This document shows, piece after piece, positions 1-5,657 of a stretch of 6,635 nt of DNA. The notes below the pieces were generated by a model. It was not told where the DNA came from, ran no database searches, and saw only the letters and a list, made by a program, of their open reading frames with translations. This DNA is from Rhodobacterales bacterium UBA3089. GTDB lineage: Bacteria > Pseudomonadota > Alphaproteobacteria > Rhodobacterales > Rhodobacteraceae. Location of the stretch: the NCBI GenBank assembly GCA_002367255.1, contig DFBD01000070.1, positions 1-6,635 on the forward strand, read 5' to 3'. A program made the position numbers and the translations under genes. Within the stretch, counting starts at the first letter, position 1; the number at the start of each line of letters is the position of its first letter.

Positions 1-1
1 G

Positions 2-79
2 AAAATCGAACACCAACGCCTGTTCGGCGAGCTGCGAAAGGCGGGGTTTAACACAGGTGTTATTTCATCGAAATTATGA
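2..79 (+). CDS. Possible 3' end of an upstream gene (partial)
   Basis: From base 2 this frame reads 25 codons ending ELRKAGFNTGVISSKL and stops at TGA 77-79. The first 18 or so codons mostly end in G or C, as in the real genes of the window, and the residue mix is protein-like. The frame starting at base 1 stops after 16 codons. The frame starting at base 3 stays open slightly longer but gives a cysteine- and serine-rich peptide that looks non-coding. The fragment is too short to assign a family, and the last few codons look more AT-rich. It may be no more than a chance open stretch. Confidence 0.35.
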   Translation, partial: KIEHQRLFGELRKAGFNTGVISSKL

Positions 80-194
80 GGGTTCTGAGTAAACATATCA
101 TATCTACCGTCACTTTTCTGACCGCACAAATTGCCTTTCGGAGTCCTGCAAAAGTACGGTGAGCAACCCCTCCCTATATTCACATTTGAATACG

Positions 195-207
195 TGAATT
201 ACTTTCA
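195..207 (+). promoter_or_regulatory. MetR-type operator upstream of metY
   Basis: The 13 bases read TGAA (195-198), TTACT, TTCA (204-207). This is an exact match to the TGAA-N5-TTCA consensus known for the LysR-type regulator MetR in enterobacteria, including an A/T at the centre. If transcription starts near 259, as the candidate -10 suggests, the box is centred near -58, a position used by LysR-type activators. The site is short and could occur by chance. The placement just before a methionine-biosynthesis gene is what makes it credible. Confidence 0.5.
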
Positions 208-209
208 TG

Positions 210-224
210 CACTAATTTTTAGTG
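210..224 (+). repeat. Short perfect inverted repeat CACTAA-TTT-TTAGTG
   Basis: Arms 210-215 and 219-224 are perfectly complementary, with a 3-base spacer. The element lies between the two direct repeats, upstream of the candidate -10, so it is more likely a DNA-binding site than an RNA hairpin. It is AT-rich and would be a weak hairpin. Confidence 0.35.
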
Positions 225-246
225 TTAATTACTGTTTTTTCCAAGC

Positions 247-252
247 TAGAAT
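247..252 (+). promoter_or_regulatory. Candidate -10 element of the metY promoter
   Basis: TAGAAT matches the TATAAT consensus at five of six positions and would place the start of transcription near 259, leaving a leader of about 20 bases. No good -35 box lies 16-18 bases upstream (TTAATT at 225-230 is poor), which fits a promoter that depends on an activator bound at the MetR-type box. Confidence 0.4.
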
Positions 253-280
253 TCGAACATTATAACCAACGGAGATTCCC

Positions 281-1570
281 ATGACTGACACACCCTACGG
301 TTTCGACACCCTGCAAATCCACGCGGGTGCGCGGCCTGACCCCGCAACGGGTGCGCGCCAGACACCAATTTACCAAACTACGGCCTATGTTTTCCGCGAT
401 GCGGATCACGCAGCGGCGTTGTTTAATCTTCAGGAAGTCGGGTATATTTATTCCCGCCTGACGAACCCCACCGTGGCCGTATTGCAAGAACGGGTGGCAA
501 CGCTGGAGGGCGGCGTCGGGGCGGTGGCCTGTTCGTCTGGCCACGCAGCGCAAATCATGGCGCTTTTCCCGCTTATGCGCCCGGGGGCTAACGTGATCGT
601 TTCAACCCGCCTTTACGGAGGCTCCATCACGCAGTTCAGCCATACGATTGAACGCTTCGGCTGGTCGGCCAAATTCGTTAATTTCGACGACCTTGATGCG
701 ATTGCCGAGGCTGCGGATGAAAACACCAAGGCGGTGTTCTGTGAAAGCATTTCAAACCCCGGCGGTTATCTGACCGACATCCCGTCTGTTGCGGCTGTAG
801 CCGACGGCCTAGGCGTTCCGCTGATTGTCGATAACACATTGGCGACGCCATACCTGTGCAACCCGATTGCCCAAGGTGCGACGCTGGTGGTGCATTCCAC
901 CACCAAATACCTGACCGGAAACGGCACCGTTATGGGGGGCATCGTTGTGGACAGCGGCAATTTCGATTGGTCCGCCAGTGACAAGTTCCCGTCGCTATCA
1001 CAACCAGAACCCGCCTATCACGGCATGACTTTCCACGAGACTTTCGGCGCACTGGCCTTTACGTTCCACGGCATCGCCATCGGGTTACGCGACCTTGGCA
1101 TGACCCTAAATCCACAGGCCGCGCACTACACACTGATGGGCATTGAGACGCTAAGTCTGCGCATGGAACGCCACGTTGAAAACGCTTTGAAGGTCGCCAG
1201 TTGGTTGGAAAACGACCCGCGCGTAGATTTCGTGACCTATGCGGGCCTGCCTTCCTCGCCCTACCGTGATCGTGCCAAAAATCTTTACCCGAAGGGCGCA
1301 GGTGCGTTGTTTACCTTCGCGGTCAAAGGTGGATACGCGGCCTGCGTGAAATTGGTCGATAATGTCGAAATTTTCAGCCATGTGGCCAACTTGGGCGACA
1401 CTCGCAGCCTGATAATCCACGCGGCATCGACCACGCACCGGCAATTAACCACCGAACAACAGGAGGCCGCTGGCGCCTCGTCTAATGTTGTGCGCCTGTC
1501 AATCGGGACCGAAAATGCCGATGATTTGATCCGTGATCTGGATCAGGCACTGGCCGCCGCGGTCAAATAA
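281..1570 (+). CDS. metY: O-acetylhomoserine sulfhydrylase (aminocarboxypropyltransferase), PLP-dependent
   Basis: The 429-residue protein belongs to the Cys/Met-metabolism PLP enzyme family (cystathionine gamma-synthase-like) and has the usual MetY length. By family knowledge it joins O-acetylhomoserine with sulfide to give homocysteine and acetate (direct sulfhydrylation) in the cytoplasm. Visible landmarks are TPIYQTTAYVF (28-38), YSRLTNPT (57-64, phosphate contact from the partner subunit), SSGHAA (85-90, cofactor phosphate and ring), the cofactor aspartate in VDNTLATPYL (D184), the Schiff-base lysine in HSTTKY (K209), SLIIHAASTTH (376-386) and the substrate-carboxylate arginine in VRLSIGTE (R405). 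Relatives usually have HPAS where this has HAAS, a mild oddity. The start is set by GGAGA at 271-275, five bases before ATG. A MetR-type box lies upstream and a strong stem-loop downstream, so it looks monocistronic. Use of O-succinylhomoserine or an O-acetylserine side activity cannot be excluded. Confidence 0.93.
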   Translation: MTDTPYGFDTLQIHAGARPDPATGARQTPIYQTTAYVFRDADHAAALFNLQEVGYIYSRLTNPTVAVLQERVATLEGGVGAVACSSGHAAQIMALFPLMRPGANVIVSTRLYGGSITQFSHTIERFGWSAKFVNFDDLDAIAEAADENTKAVFCESISNPGGYLTDIPSVAAVADGLGVPLIVDNTLATPYLCNPIAQGATLVVHSTTKYLTGNGTVMGGIVVDSGNFDWSASDKFPSLSQPEPAYHGMTFHETFGALAFTFHGIAIGLRDLGMTLNPQAAHYTLMGIETLSLRMERHVENALKVASWLENDPRVDFVTYAGLPSSPYRDRAKNLYPKGAGALFTFAVKGGYAACVKLVDNVEIFSHVANLGDTRSLIIHAASTTHRQLTTEQQEAAGASSNVVRLSIGTENADDLIRDLDQALAAAVK

Positions 1571-1579
1571 CCAGCCGAT

Positions 1580-1611
1580 TTTCGCGCAGCAGGGCTATCT
1601 GCTGCGCGAAA
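1580..1611 (+). terminator. Stem-loop behind metY, likely terminator
   Basis: TTTCGCGCAGCAG (1580-1592) and CTGCTGCGCGAAA (1599-1611) form a perfect 13-bp stem with a 6-base loop, starting ten bases after the metY stop. The core is very GC-rich. No T-run follows on the + strand (the next bases are GCGAAAAAC), so it is not a textbook intrinsic terminator. It could end transcription without a U-tract or protect the mRNA 3' end. Confidence 0.6.
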
Positions 1612-1671
1612 GCGAAAAACGTCTCCACAAACCGGATCAAAGCCTTTAAGAATACATTAGTAATAATGATG

Positions 1672-1695
1672 TTCTCGCTTTTTTTGGTACGAGAA
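1672..1695. repeat. Inverted repeat TTCTCG/CGAGAA ahead of the membrane-protein gene
   Basis: TTCTCG (1672-1677) and CGAGAA (1690-1695) are perfect complements around a 12-base T-rich spacer, about 20 bases before the start codon. The T-run sits in the loop, so this is not a terminator. It may be an operator or a leader hairpin next to the weak ribosome site AAGGG (1701-1705). The AT-rich TAATAATGAT stretch just before it may hold the -10 box, but no clear promoter could be fixed. Confidence 0.3.
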
Positions 1696-1716
1696 TGGTT
1701 AAGGGCTCTTTAATTG

Positions 1717-3852
1717 ATGCAACCCGTTCTAGCACTGGAACTATCTACGGATGGAATCCTGCTACACGAACTGTCTTACGACGGCGTGTGGCGCCGGATA
1801 TCTGCGGCTGCTTTGAGCGACCCGTTTTTGCCAAAAAAAATGGTTGCCATGAAACAGGCCGCACGGGCATCTCAAGGGCGATTTTTCAAGAACTATGTTT
1901 GGTTGCCGCCTGATCAAATCAAAGGGTTGGAGGTTAGACTAACCGCTCAGGAACCCGATGACCGTCAAGCCGAAGCCGAAGCCATCGTGCGTGCTGACCC
2001 CGCTTTTTCAGACGGCGACTACATCGTCCAATTCGGCGAGGAAGACGTTAACGGCAACGTAAAAATCGCCGCCGTTAATCGCGCTGTCCTGCAAGAAGCG
2101 AACCGGTTTGTCAGCGGATATGGCTTTGCCAGTGAAGATTTCACATCGCGTGACCGTATCGACGGGTTTAATCAACAGCCATATTTCACGATCTCCGGCC
2201 AACCAAAAATCGCGGTGAACTACCCTAAAGTCGGCTTTTTCGCCGGAACAAGCATGGCGTTGGCCGCGATAGTTGCTGGCGGATACTGGGCCTACACAAG
2301 CATTGATTTCACCCCTGACCCCAGCGACGCAATCGAAGCCACCGAGGAACGCATCCTTGAAATCGACGAGGACCCACGCGCGCCCATCCGCCCCACCGAC
2401 ATCGCTGAGAATGCGGAGCGGCCGCCATCGAAAATTATATCGTTCGACGATAATCTAGAACCGCTGCCGGAACATGACACCAACGTCACAACGTTCGAGG
2501 CATTGGTTGAACAGGCCCGCCTTGCCTCCTCGTTGGAAATCGCCGAGGTGCCTCGGGCAATTGCGCCGCTAAGTGCTGTTAACGTTGGCACGCCATTAAC
2601 GGAAACTCTGGCGGCAGTAACTGCCGATGACCTGCCTGCCCCTGAAACCACCGGGTTTCCAGTTACCGCGACCCAAACAATTACGCTTGCAAGCGGCACT
2701 GCGGCAACGGATTTCGCAGGCGGCACACCAATGGCGCGCTACGCCCCGGTCACACCCGAGGCGGCTTATGTCAGTTCCCCTCGTTTAACGGATGTGTTGC
2801 CGCGTGATGACAGCACCGTGGTTCTGGCCGCACAGCTTCGCAAATACAACGACAGTCTGGGGCTGACGCATGTGCGCGAAAACAACGCCGCATTAGCGCG
2901 CATCGCTCGTACGGAAGCCCTGCAACAGGCACCTACGAATGTGATCAGCGGGCGGCCTGCGATCTTGCCGGTTTTGCGTGGTGGCGTGCAGATTTCAGAC
3001 GTACAGTTACCGCCACCACCGCTGACGTTAACCATCGCCCAGCTTCAAGCTTTGCCGCCTGTTGTCACACAAGGTTTTCCGCGTATCACGCCAACGCTGC
3101 GCGACGGTCGTAACGTCGCCGATCTACCGCCCGCCCCCGTAGCGGTCGTGGTTGAGGAACCCGCGCCGGCTGAAACCGGACCTGACGGGGAACCTTTGGT
3201 GCAGTTCACCACCATTGTTTCCGGCCTGACCACCGAACAACTGCAACGAATCCCCCCCCGCGTGTTCGAAGGCCGCCCCGCGATCCTTCCGCAACTTCGC
3301 GGCGGTATCGAGGTTGGCGCGGTCTCCGAGGTCGTACCCGCCGAGCCAGACGCGCTGGAAGAACCGGAACCGGACCCCGAGCTAACCGACGCCCAGCGCT
3401 TGCACCCGCTGGCCCGACCAGATTCAGTTGAGCTAACGGCGCTCGTCGCCAGCCTTTCGCAATCAGCCGTACCTAGCACGCTTAGCCCCCTCCACCGTCC
3501 TGCCGGATTTGCGGAACGTGTTAAGGCCATGGCCGACGCAATCGCCGAACAGGCGCGCGTAACCCCGACATTCACAGACGCCCCGCGCACCGTTGATGTA
3601 CCAACTTCGGCCAATGTTGCACGGACTGCAACGATTGAAGGCGGCATCAATCTACGGGAAACCAGCCTGATCGGCGTCTTCGGAACCCCGGGTAATTACC
3701 GCGCCCTACTGCGGCAACGCGGTGGGAAGTACAAGATGTTAGCGGTAGGCGACAAGATTGACGGCTGGACAATTGTCGCCATCGCCGAAAGCGAAGTTCG
3801 CCTGAAAAAAGGCAGTCGCACCAAAACCCTTAAGCTTCCAGCCGAGCGTTAA
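1717..3852 (+). CDS. Single-pass membrane protein, GspL/PilM-like N-terminus and PilP/GspC-like C-terminus
   Basis: The protein has 711 residues. Residues 1-160 follow a pattern I associate with the actin-like GspL/PilM fold: LALELSTDGILLHEL (5-19), a VWLPPDQI strand (61-68) and IAAVNRAVLQEANRFVSGYGF (118-138). One membrane helix lies at about 172-193 with lysines just before it (N-terminus inside, no cleaved signal). Residues 200-635 are proline-, alanine- and acid-rich, probably disordered, and contain three degenerate repeats (406-430, 447-470, 514-533). Residues 643-708 form a beta-rich domain with LAVGDKIDGWTIVAI, resembling PilP/GspC homology regions that contact secretins. Inferred role: an envelope-spanning linker or assembly-platform protein of a type II secretion or type IV pilus kind. 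No pilus or secretion gene lies beside it here. Relatives are sometimes mislabelled translation initiation factor 2. The start is ATG 1717; TTG 1714 is adjacent in frame, fits the AAGGG at 1701-1705 better (8 versus 11 bases) and adds one Met. TAA at 1711 blocks any longer start. Existence is near certain; function is not. Confidence 0.85.
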   Translation: MQPVLALELSTDGILLHELSYDGVWRRISAAALSDPFLPKKMVAMKQAARASQGRFFKNYVWLPPDQIKGLEVRLTAQEPDDRQAEAEAIVRADPAFSDGDYIVQFGEEDVNGNVKIAAVNRAVLQEANRFVSGYGFASEDFTSRDRIDGFNQQPYFTISGQPKIAVNYPKVGFFAGTSMALAAIVAGGYWAYTSIDFTPDPSDAIEATEERILEIDEDPRAPIRPTDIAENAERPPSKIISFDDNLEPLPEHDTNVTTFEALVEQARLASSLEIAEVPRAIAPLSAVNVGTPLTETLAAVTADDLPAPETTGFPVTATQTITLASGTAATDFAGGTPMARYAPVTPEAAYVSSPRLTDVLPRDDSTVVLAAQLRKYNDSLGLTHVRENNAALARIARTEALQQAPTNVISGRPAILPVLRGGVQISDVQLPPPPLTLTIAQLQALPPVVTQGFPRITPTLRDGRNVADLPPAPVAVVVEEPAPAETGPDGEPLVQFTTIVSGLTTEQLQRIPPRVFEGRPAILPQLRGGIEVGAVSEVVPAEPDALEEPEPDPELTDAQRLHPLARPDSVELTALVASLSQSAVPSTLSPLHRPAGFAERVKAMADAIAEQARVTPTFTDAPRTVDVPTSANVARTATIEGGINLRETSLIGVFGTPGNYRALLRQRGGKYKMLAVGDKIDGWTIVAIAESEVRLKKGSRTKTLKLPAER
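2932..3315 (+). repeat. Three degenerate protein repeats inside the membrane-protein gene
   Basis: The pattern x-V-x-x-G-(R/F)-P-(A/R)-I-x-P-x-L-R-(G/D)-G occurs at residues 408-423 (GRPAILPVLRGG), 449-464 (GFPRITPTLRDG) and 515-530 (GRPAILPQLRGG). The second and third copies are each preceded by a helix-like LxxxQLQxxPP lead. Copies one and three are nearly identical as protein but differ at many third codon positions, which suggests old repeats kept by selection rather than a recent duplication. Confidence 0.7.
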
Positions 3853-3860
3853 CAGCCGGG

Positions 3861-3879
3861 CTACCCACATTCAGGGTAG
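3861..3879. terminator. Weak stem-loop between convergent genes
   Basis: CTACCC (3861-3866) and GGGTAG (3874-3879) form a 6-bp stem with a 7-base loop in the 62-base gap between the two convergent stop codons. A small GCGG-TT-CCGC hairpin follows at 3891-3900. Neither has a proper T-run on either strand, so a shared bidirectional terminator is only a suggestion based on position. Confidence 0.35.
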
Positions 3880-3914
3880 GGTATTTGATTGCGGTTCCGC
3901 CCTGACCTGCGCCC

Positions 3915-5288
3915 TTAAAGCAACATCGCGCTGGCCAGTCCAAGGAATGCAAAGAACCCGACGATGTCCGTTACTGTTGTTACAAATACACCCGACGCCA
4001 GCGCGGGGTCAGCGCCAAGTTTATCCAGCCCGATGGGTATCAAAATTCCCGCCATACCGGCGATCAGCATGTTACCAATCATCGCAAGGCCAAGCACCAC
4101 GCCCAGCATCGCGCTGCCATACCACACATAGCCGACGCCCCCAATTATCACCGCGAACACAATGCCGTTAGCAACCCCGACAAGAAATTCGCGCCACACA
4201 ATCCTCGGGGCATTCGCATGCGTCAAATCACGCGTCGCAAGTGCGCGAACGGCAACCGTCAATGTCTGGGTTCCCGCGTTCCCACCCATGGAGGCCACAA
4301 TCGGCATTAGCACCGCGAGGGCCACGATTGCCTCGATCGTACTGGCAAATAGCGCGATAACAATAGACGCCAGAACCGAGGTGAAAAGGTTAACCGCCAG
4401 CCACGGAAAGCGGCTGCGCATGGTTTTCCAGACACGGCTGGACAGGTCCTCGTCTTTCAAACCAGCCAGCAGGTTCATGTCCTCTTCGGCGTGATCCTCA
4501 AGAATTTCCATCGCATCATCGATAGTGATAACCCCGACCAAACGCCCCGAGGCCTCTACCACCGGTGCGGAAACCATATGGTACTGGTTGAACGCATAAG
4601 CTACGTCTTCTTCGGATTGGTCCACGGGAATGGCGCGAAAATCTTCGTGCGCCAAATCCAGCAGCAGTACCTCACGCGCGGCCCCCATGATCCGGCTAAG
4701 CGGAACGGAACCAACCGGATGCATCGTCGGGTCAATCACGATCACATCATAAAAATCCTGCGGCAAGTCTTCGCTGGCCCGCATATAGTCAATCGCATCA
4801 CCGACAGTCCAATGGTTGGGGGCAAGGACCATCTCGCGTTGCATAAGACGACCGGCAGTGTCGTCCTCGTACTGCAAGGATTGTTCAACCGCGACACGGT
4901 CCGCATCATCGAGCGAACCCAGCAAGGCTTCCTGTTGTGGCGTATCCAGATCTTCGACCAGATAAACAACATCGTCGGTATCAAGGTCTTTGACCACCTC
5001 GGCCAGCACCGCGTCCGGCGTGTCAGCCATGATCTCGTCACGCGCACCTTCTTCAAGCTCGGACAGAACCTCGCCGTCAACGTGGTCCCCCCAAAGGCGG
5101 ACAAGGCGGCGGCGGTCGTCCTTACCGATTTGTTCCAAAAGGTCGGCGATGTCGGCTTCGTGCAGGTCTTCGAACAATAACAGCAGCGCTGATTGCGACC
5201 CCTCATCCACCGCTGCCAGCACAGCATCCACCAGCCCCGAGCCTAGCGCGTATACGTCATCGTCTTCGCGGATTGTATTTTCAGGCAT
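3915..5288 (-). CDS. mgtE: Magnesium transporter MgtE
   Basis: The 457-residue protein shows the full MgtE layout. An acidic helical N domain (about 20-135) is followed by the family motif YEDDTAGRLM (140-149), a pair of CBS domains (about 145-265, with LVGVITIDDAMEIL at 250-263), a plug/connecting helix (about 266-290) and five membrane helices (about 296-457). The pore signature MPIVASMGGNAGTQ (328-341) and the ADPALASGVFVTTVTDIVG segment (426-444) are intact; D441 matches the conserved pore aspartate (Asp432 of the Thermus protein). By family knowledge it is a dimeric inner-membrane channel admitting Mg2+ and closed when cytoplasmic Mg2+ fills acidic sites between the N and CBS domains. 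The start is supported by GAGGG (complement of 5294-5298) five bases before the ATG. It is transcribed alone, convergent with the gene on its 3' side and divergent from the permease. No recognised Mg2+ riboswitch was seen in the short leader. Confidence 0.95.
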   Translation of the reverse strand: MPENTIREDDDVYALGSGLVDAVLAAVDEGSQSALLLLFEDLHEADIADLLEQIGKDDRRRLVRLWGDHVDGEVLSELEEGARDEIMADTPDAVLAEVVKDLDTDDVVYLVEDLDTPQQEALLGSLDDADRVAVEQSLQYEDDTAGRLMQREMVLAPNHWTVGDAIDYMRASEDLPQDFYDVIVIDPTMHPVGSVPLSRIMGAAREVLLLDLAHEDFRAIPVDQSEEDVAYAFNQYHMVSAPVVEASGRLVGVITIDDAMEILEDHAEEDMNLLAGLKDEDLSSRVWKTMRSRFPWLAVNLFTSVLASIVIALFASTIEAIVALAVLMPIVASMGGNAGTQTLTVAVRALATRDLTHANAPRIVWREFLVGVANGIVFAVIIGGVGYVWYGSAMLGVVLGLAMIGNMLIAGMAGILIPIGLDKLGADPALASGVFVTTVTDIVGFFAFLGLASAMLL

Positions 5289-5312
5289 ACGAACCCTCGC
5301 TGGTTATAAGGC

Positions 5313-5328
5313 ACATGTCGCGCCATGT
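5313..5328 (-). repeat. Small inverted repeat in the mgtE leader
   Basis: ACATG (5313-5317) and CATGT (5324-5328) are perfect complements around TCGCGC, 25 bases upstream of the mgtE start. In RNA this gives only a 5-bp stem. It could be a leader hairpin or a protein site; evidence beyond symmetry is lacking. Confidence 0.25.
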
Positions 5329-5346
5329 AGGTAAATCTTCCAACAT

Positions 5347-5352
5347 TTTATA
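5347..5352 (-). promoter_or_regulatory. Candidate -10 element of the mgtE promoter
   Basis: Read on the - strand the bases are TATAAA, about 60 bases before the mgtE start codon, which would give a leader of about 50 bases. The hexamer 17 bases upstream (GTATTT on the - strand) is a poor -35 box, so the call rests on the -10 match and position alone. Confidence 0.35.
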
Positions 5353-5399
5353 GCGTGGAATTACAGCGTAAATACCCTTTTATGCGAAGTTTCATGTTT

Positions 5400-5414
5400 A
5401 TTGTGGCGCACAAT
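5400..5414. promoter_or_regulatory. Perfect palindrome ATTGTG-GCG-CACAAT, possible operator
   Basis: Six-base arms at 5400-5405 and 5409-5414 flank GCG in the divergent intergenic region. Relative to the guessed mgtE start of transcription it lies about 60-74 bases upstream, a position typical of activator binding. The arm sequence resembles half of a Rex site (TTGTG...CACAA), but the spacing is far too short for Rex. The regulator is unknown. Confidence 0.4.
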
Positions 5415-5433
5415 CAGCCGCAGGATGCATCTT

Positions 5434-5460
5434 TTCACCATACGCACCCCGCATGGTGAA
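5434..5460. repeat. Perfect 8-bp inverted repeat TTCACCAT/ATGGTGAA
   Basis: Arms at 5434-5441 and 5453-5460 flank an 11-base C-rich spacer. No T-run follows on either strand, so it is not an intrinsic terminator, and it lies between two divergent promoters where none is needed. It may be an operator for mgtE, the permease or both. Confidence 0.4.
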
Positions 5461-5523
5461 GTACCCAATGTGTAGTTCGGCGACAAAACACAACCACAAC
5501 ATGTGCCGTACCTTCCGATTTTA

Positions 5524-5551
5524 TTGAAACTCTTACATGTTTTAGTATAGA
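5524..5551 (+). promoter_or_regulatory. Candidate sigma70 promoter of the purine permease gene
   Basis: TTGAAA (5524-5529, five of six matches to TTGACA) and TATAGA (5546-5551, four of six to TATAAT) are 16 bases apart. Transcription would begin near 5558 and give a leader of about 100 bases that contains the hairpin cluster at 5569-5603. This is the best promoter match in the window. Confidence 0.5.
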
Positions 5552-5568
5552 TACAAAGCTACAGGTTT

Positions 5569-5603
5569 GGGCGATAATTCGCCGATTATCCCCAGCTATG
5601 GGG
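5569..5603 (+). promoter_or_regulatory. Leader with mutually exclusive hairpins before the purine permease
   Basis: Fold A pairs GGG (5569-5571) and GATAAT (5573-5578) with ATTATC (5585-5590) and CCC (5591-5593), a 9-bp stem with one bulged C and a 6-base loop. Fold B+C instead pairs GGCGA (5570-5574) with TCGCC (5579-5583), and CCCC (5590-5593) with GGGG (5600-5603). The two states share bases and cannot coexist. This is the geometry of a cis-acting RNA switch, although the GATAAT-N6-ATTATC palindrome could equally be a DNA operator just downstream of the transcription start. No known riboswitch class was recognised with certainty. Confidence 0.4.
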
Positions 5604-5657
5604 GGAGAAGAACACGACAGCAAGATCGTAACCAACAATGGACAGGAGAGTTCCGAA

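Larger units (their letters stand above)
194..233 (+). repeat. Two 10-base direct repeats 30 bp apart
   Basis: GTGAATTACT at 194-203 and GTTAATTACT at 224-233 match at 9 of 10 positions and start exactly 30 bases apart, close to three helical turns, so both copies would face the same side of the DNA. The first overlaps the MetR-type box; the second lacks the TTCA half. They may be tandem contact sites for one regulator. Confidence 0.4.
5289..5657. other. Divergent intergenic region, mgtE to permease
   Basis: These 369 bases hold no convincing gene. A 16-codon ORF starting at ATG 5425 has no properly spaced ribosome site and overlaps the 8-bp inverted repeat. The region is AT-rich, and what it does hold is regulatory: two promoter candidates facing apart, three inverted repeats, the small palindrome GATGCATC (5424-5431) and the permease leader, each listed separately. 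Confidence 0.7.

Noticed and set aside
181..280. SAM-II type riboswitch before metY
   Set aside because: The conserved SAM-II segments I know are not visible, and the candidate promoter leaves only about 20 bases of leader, too short for an aptamer. A covariance-model scan would settle it.
1695..1913. 72-codon + strand ORF starting ATGGTTAAG
   Set aside because: Overlaps the start of the 711-residue protein in another frame, with no ribosome site and no recognisable features.
3045..3650. 201-codon Ser/Gly/Ala-rich frame on the - strand
   Set aside because: Mirror of the proline/alanine-rich linker of the membrane protein; low-complexity composition explains the lack of stops.
1717..3852. 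Translation initiation factor IF-2
   Set aside because: This label circulates for similar proteins, but there is no GTP-binding P-loop or G-domain motif; a membrane helix and a C-terminal PilP-like domain contradict it.
4491..5180. 229-codon open frame on the + strand
   Set aside because: Antisense shadow of mgtE; the real MgtE motifs (CBS pair, GGNAGTQ) are on the other strand.
5289..5340. Mg2+-sensing M-box riboswitch before mgtE
   Set aside because: The apparent leader is about 50 bases, far shorter than an M-box, and holds just one 5-bp hairpin.
5425..5475. 16-codon leader peptide candidate in the mgtE/permease gap
   Set aside because: Its only purine stretch touches the ATG directly, leaving no spacing for ribosome binding, and it shows no run of regulatory codons.
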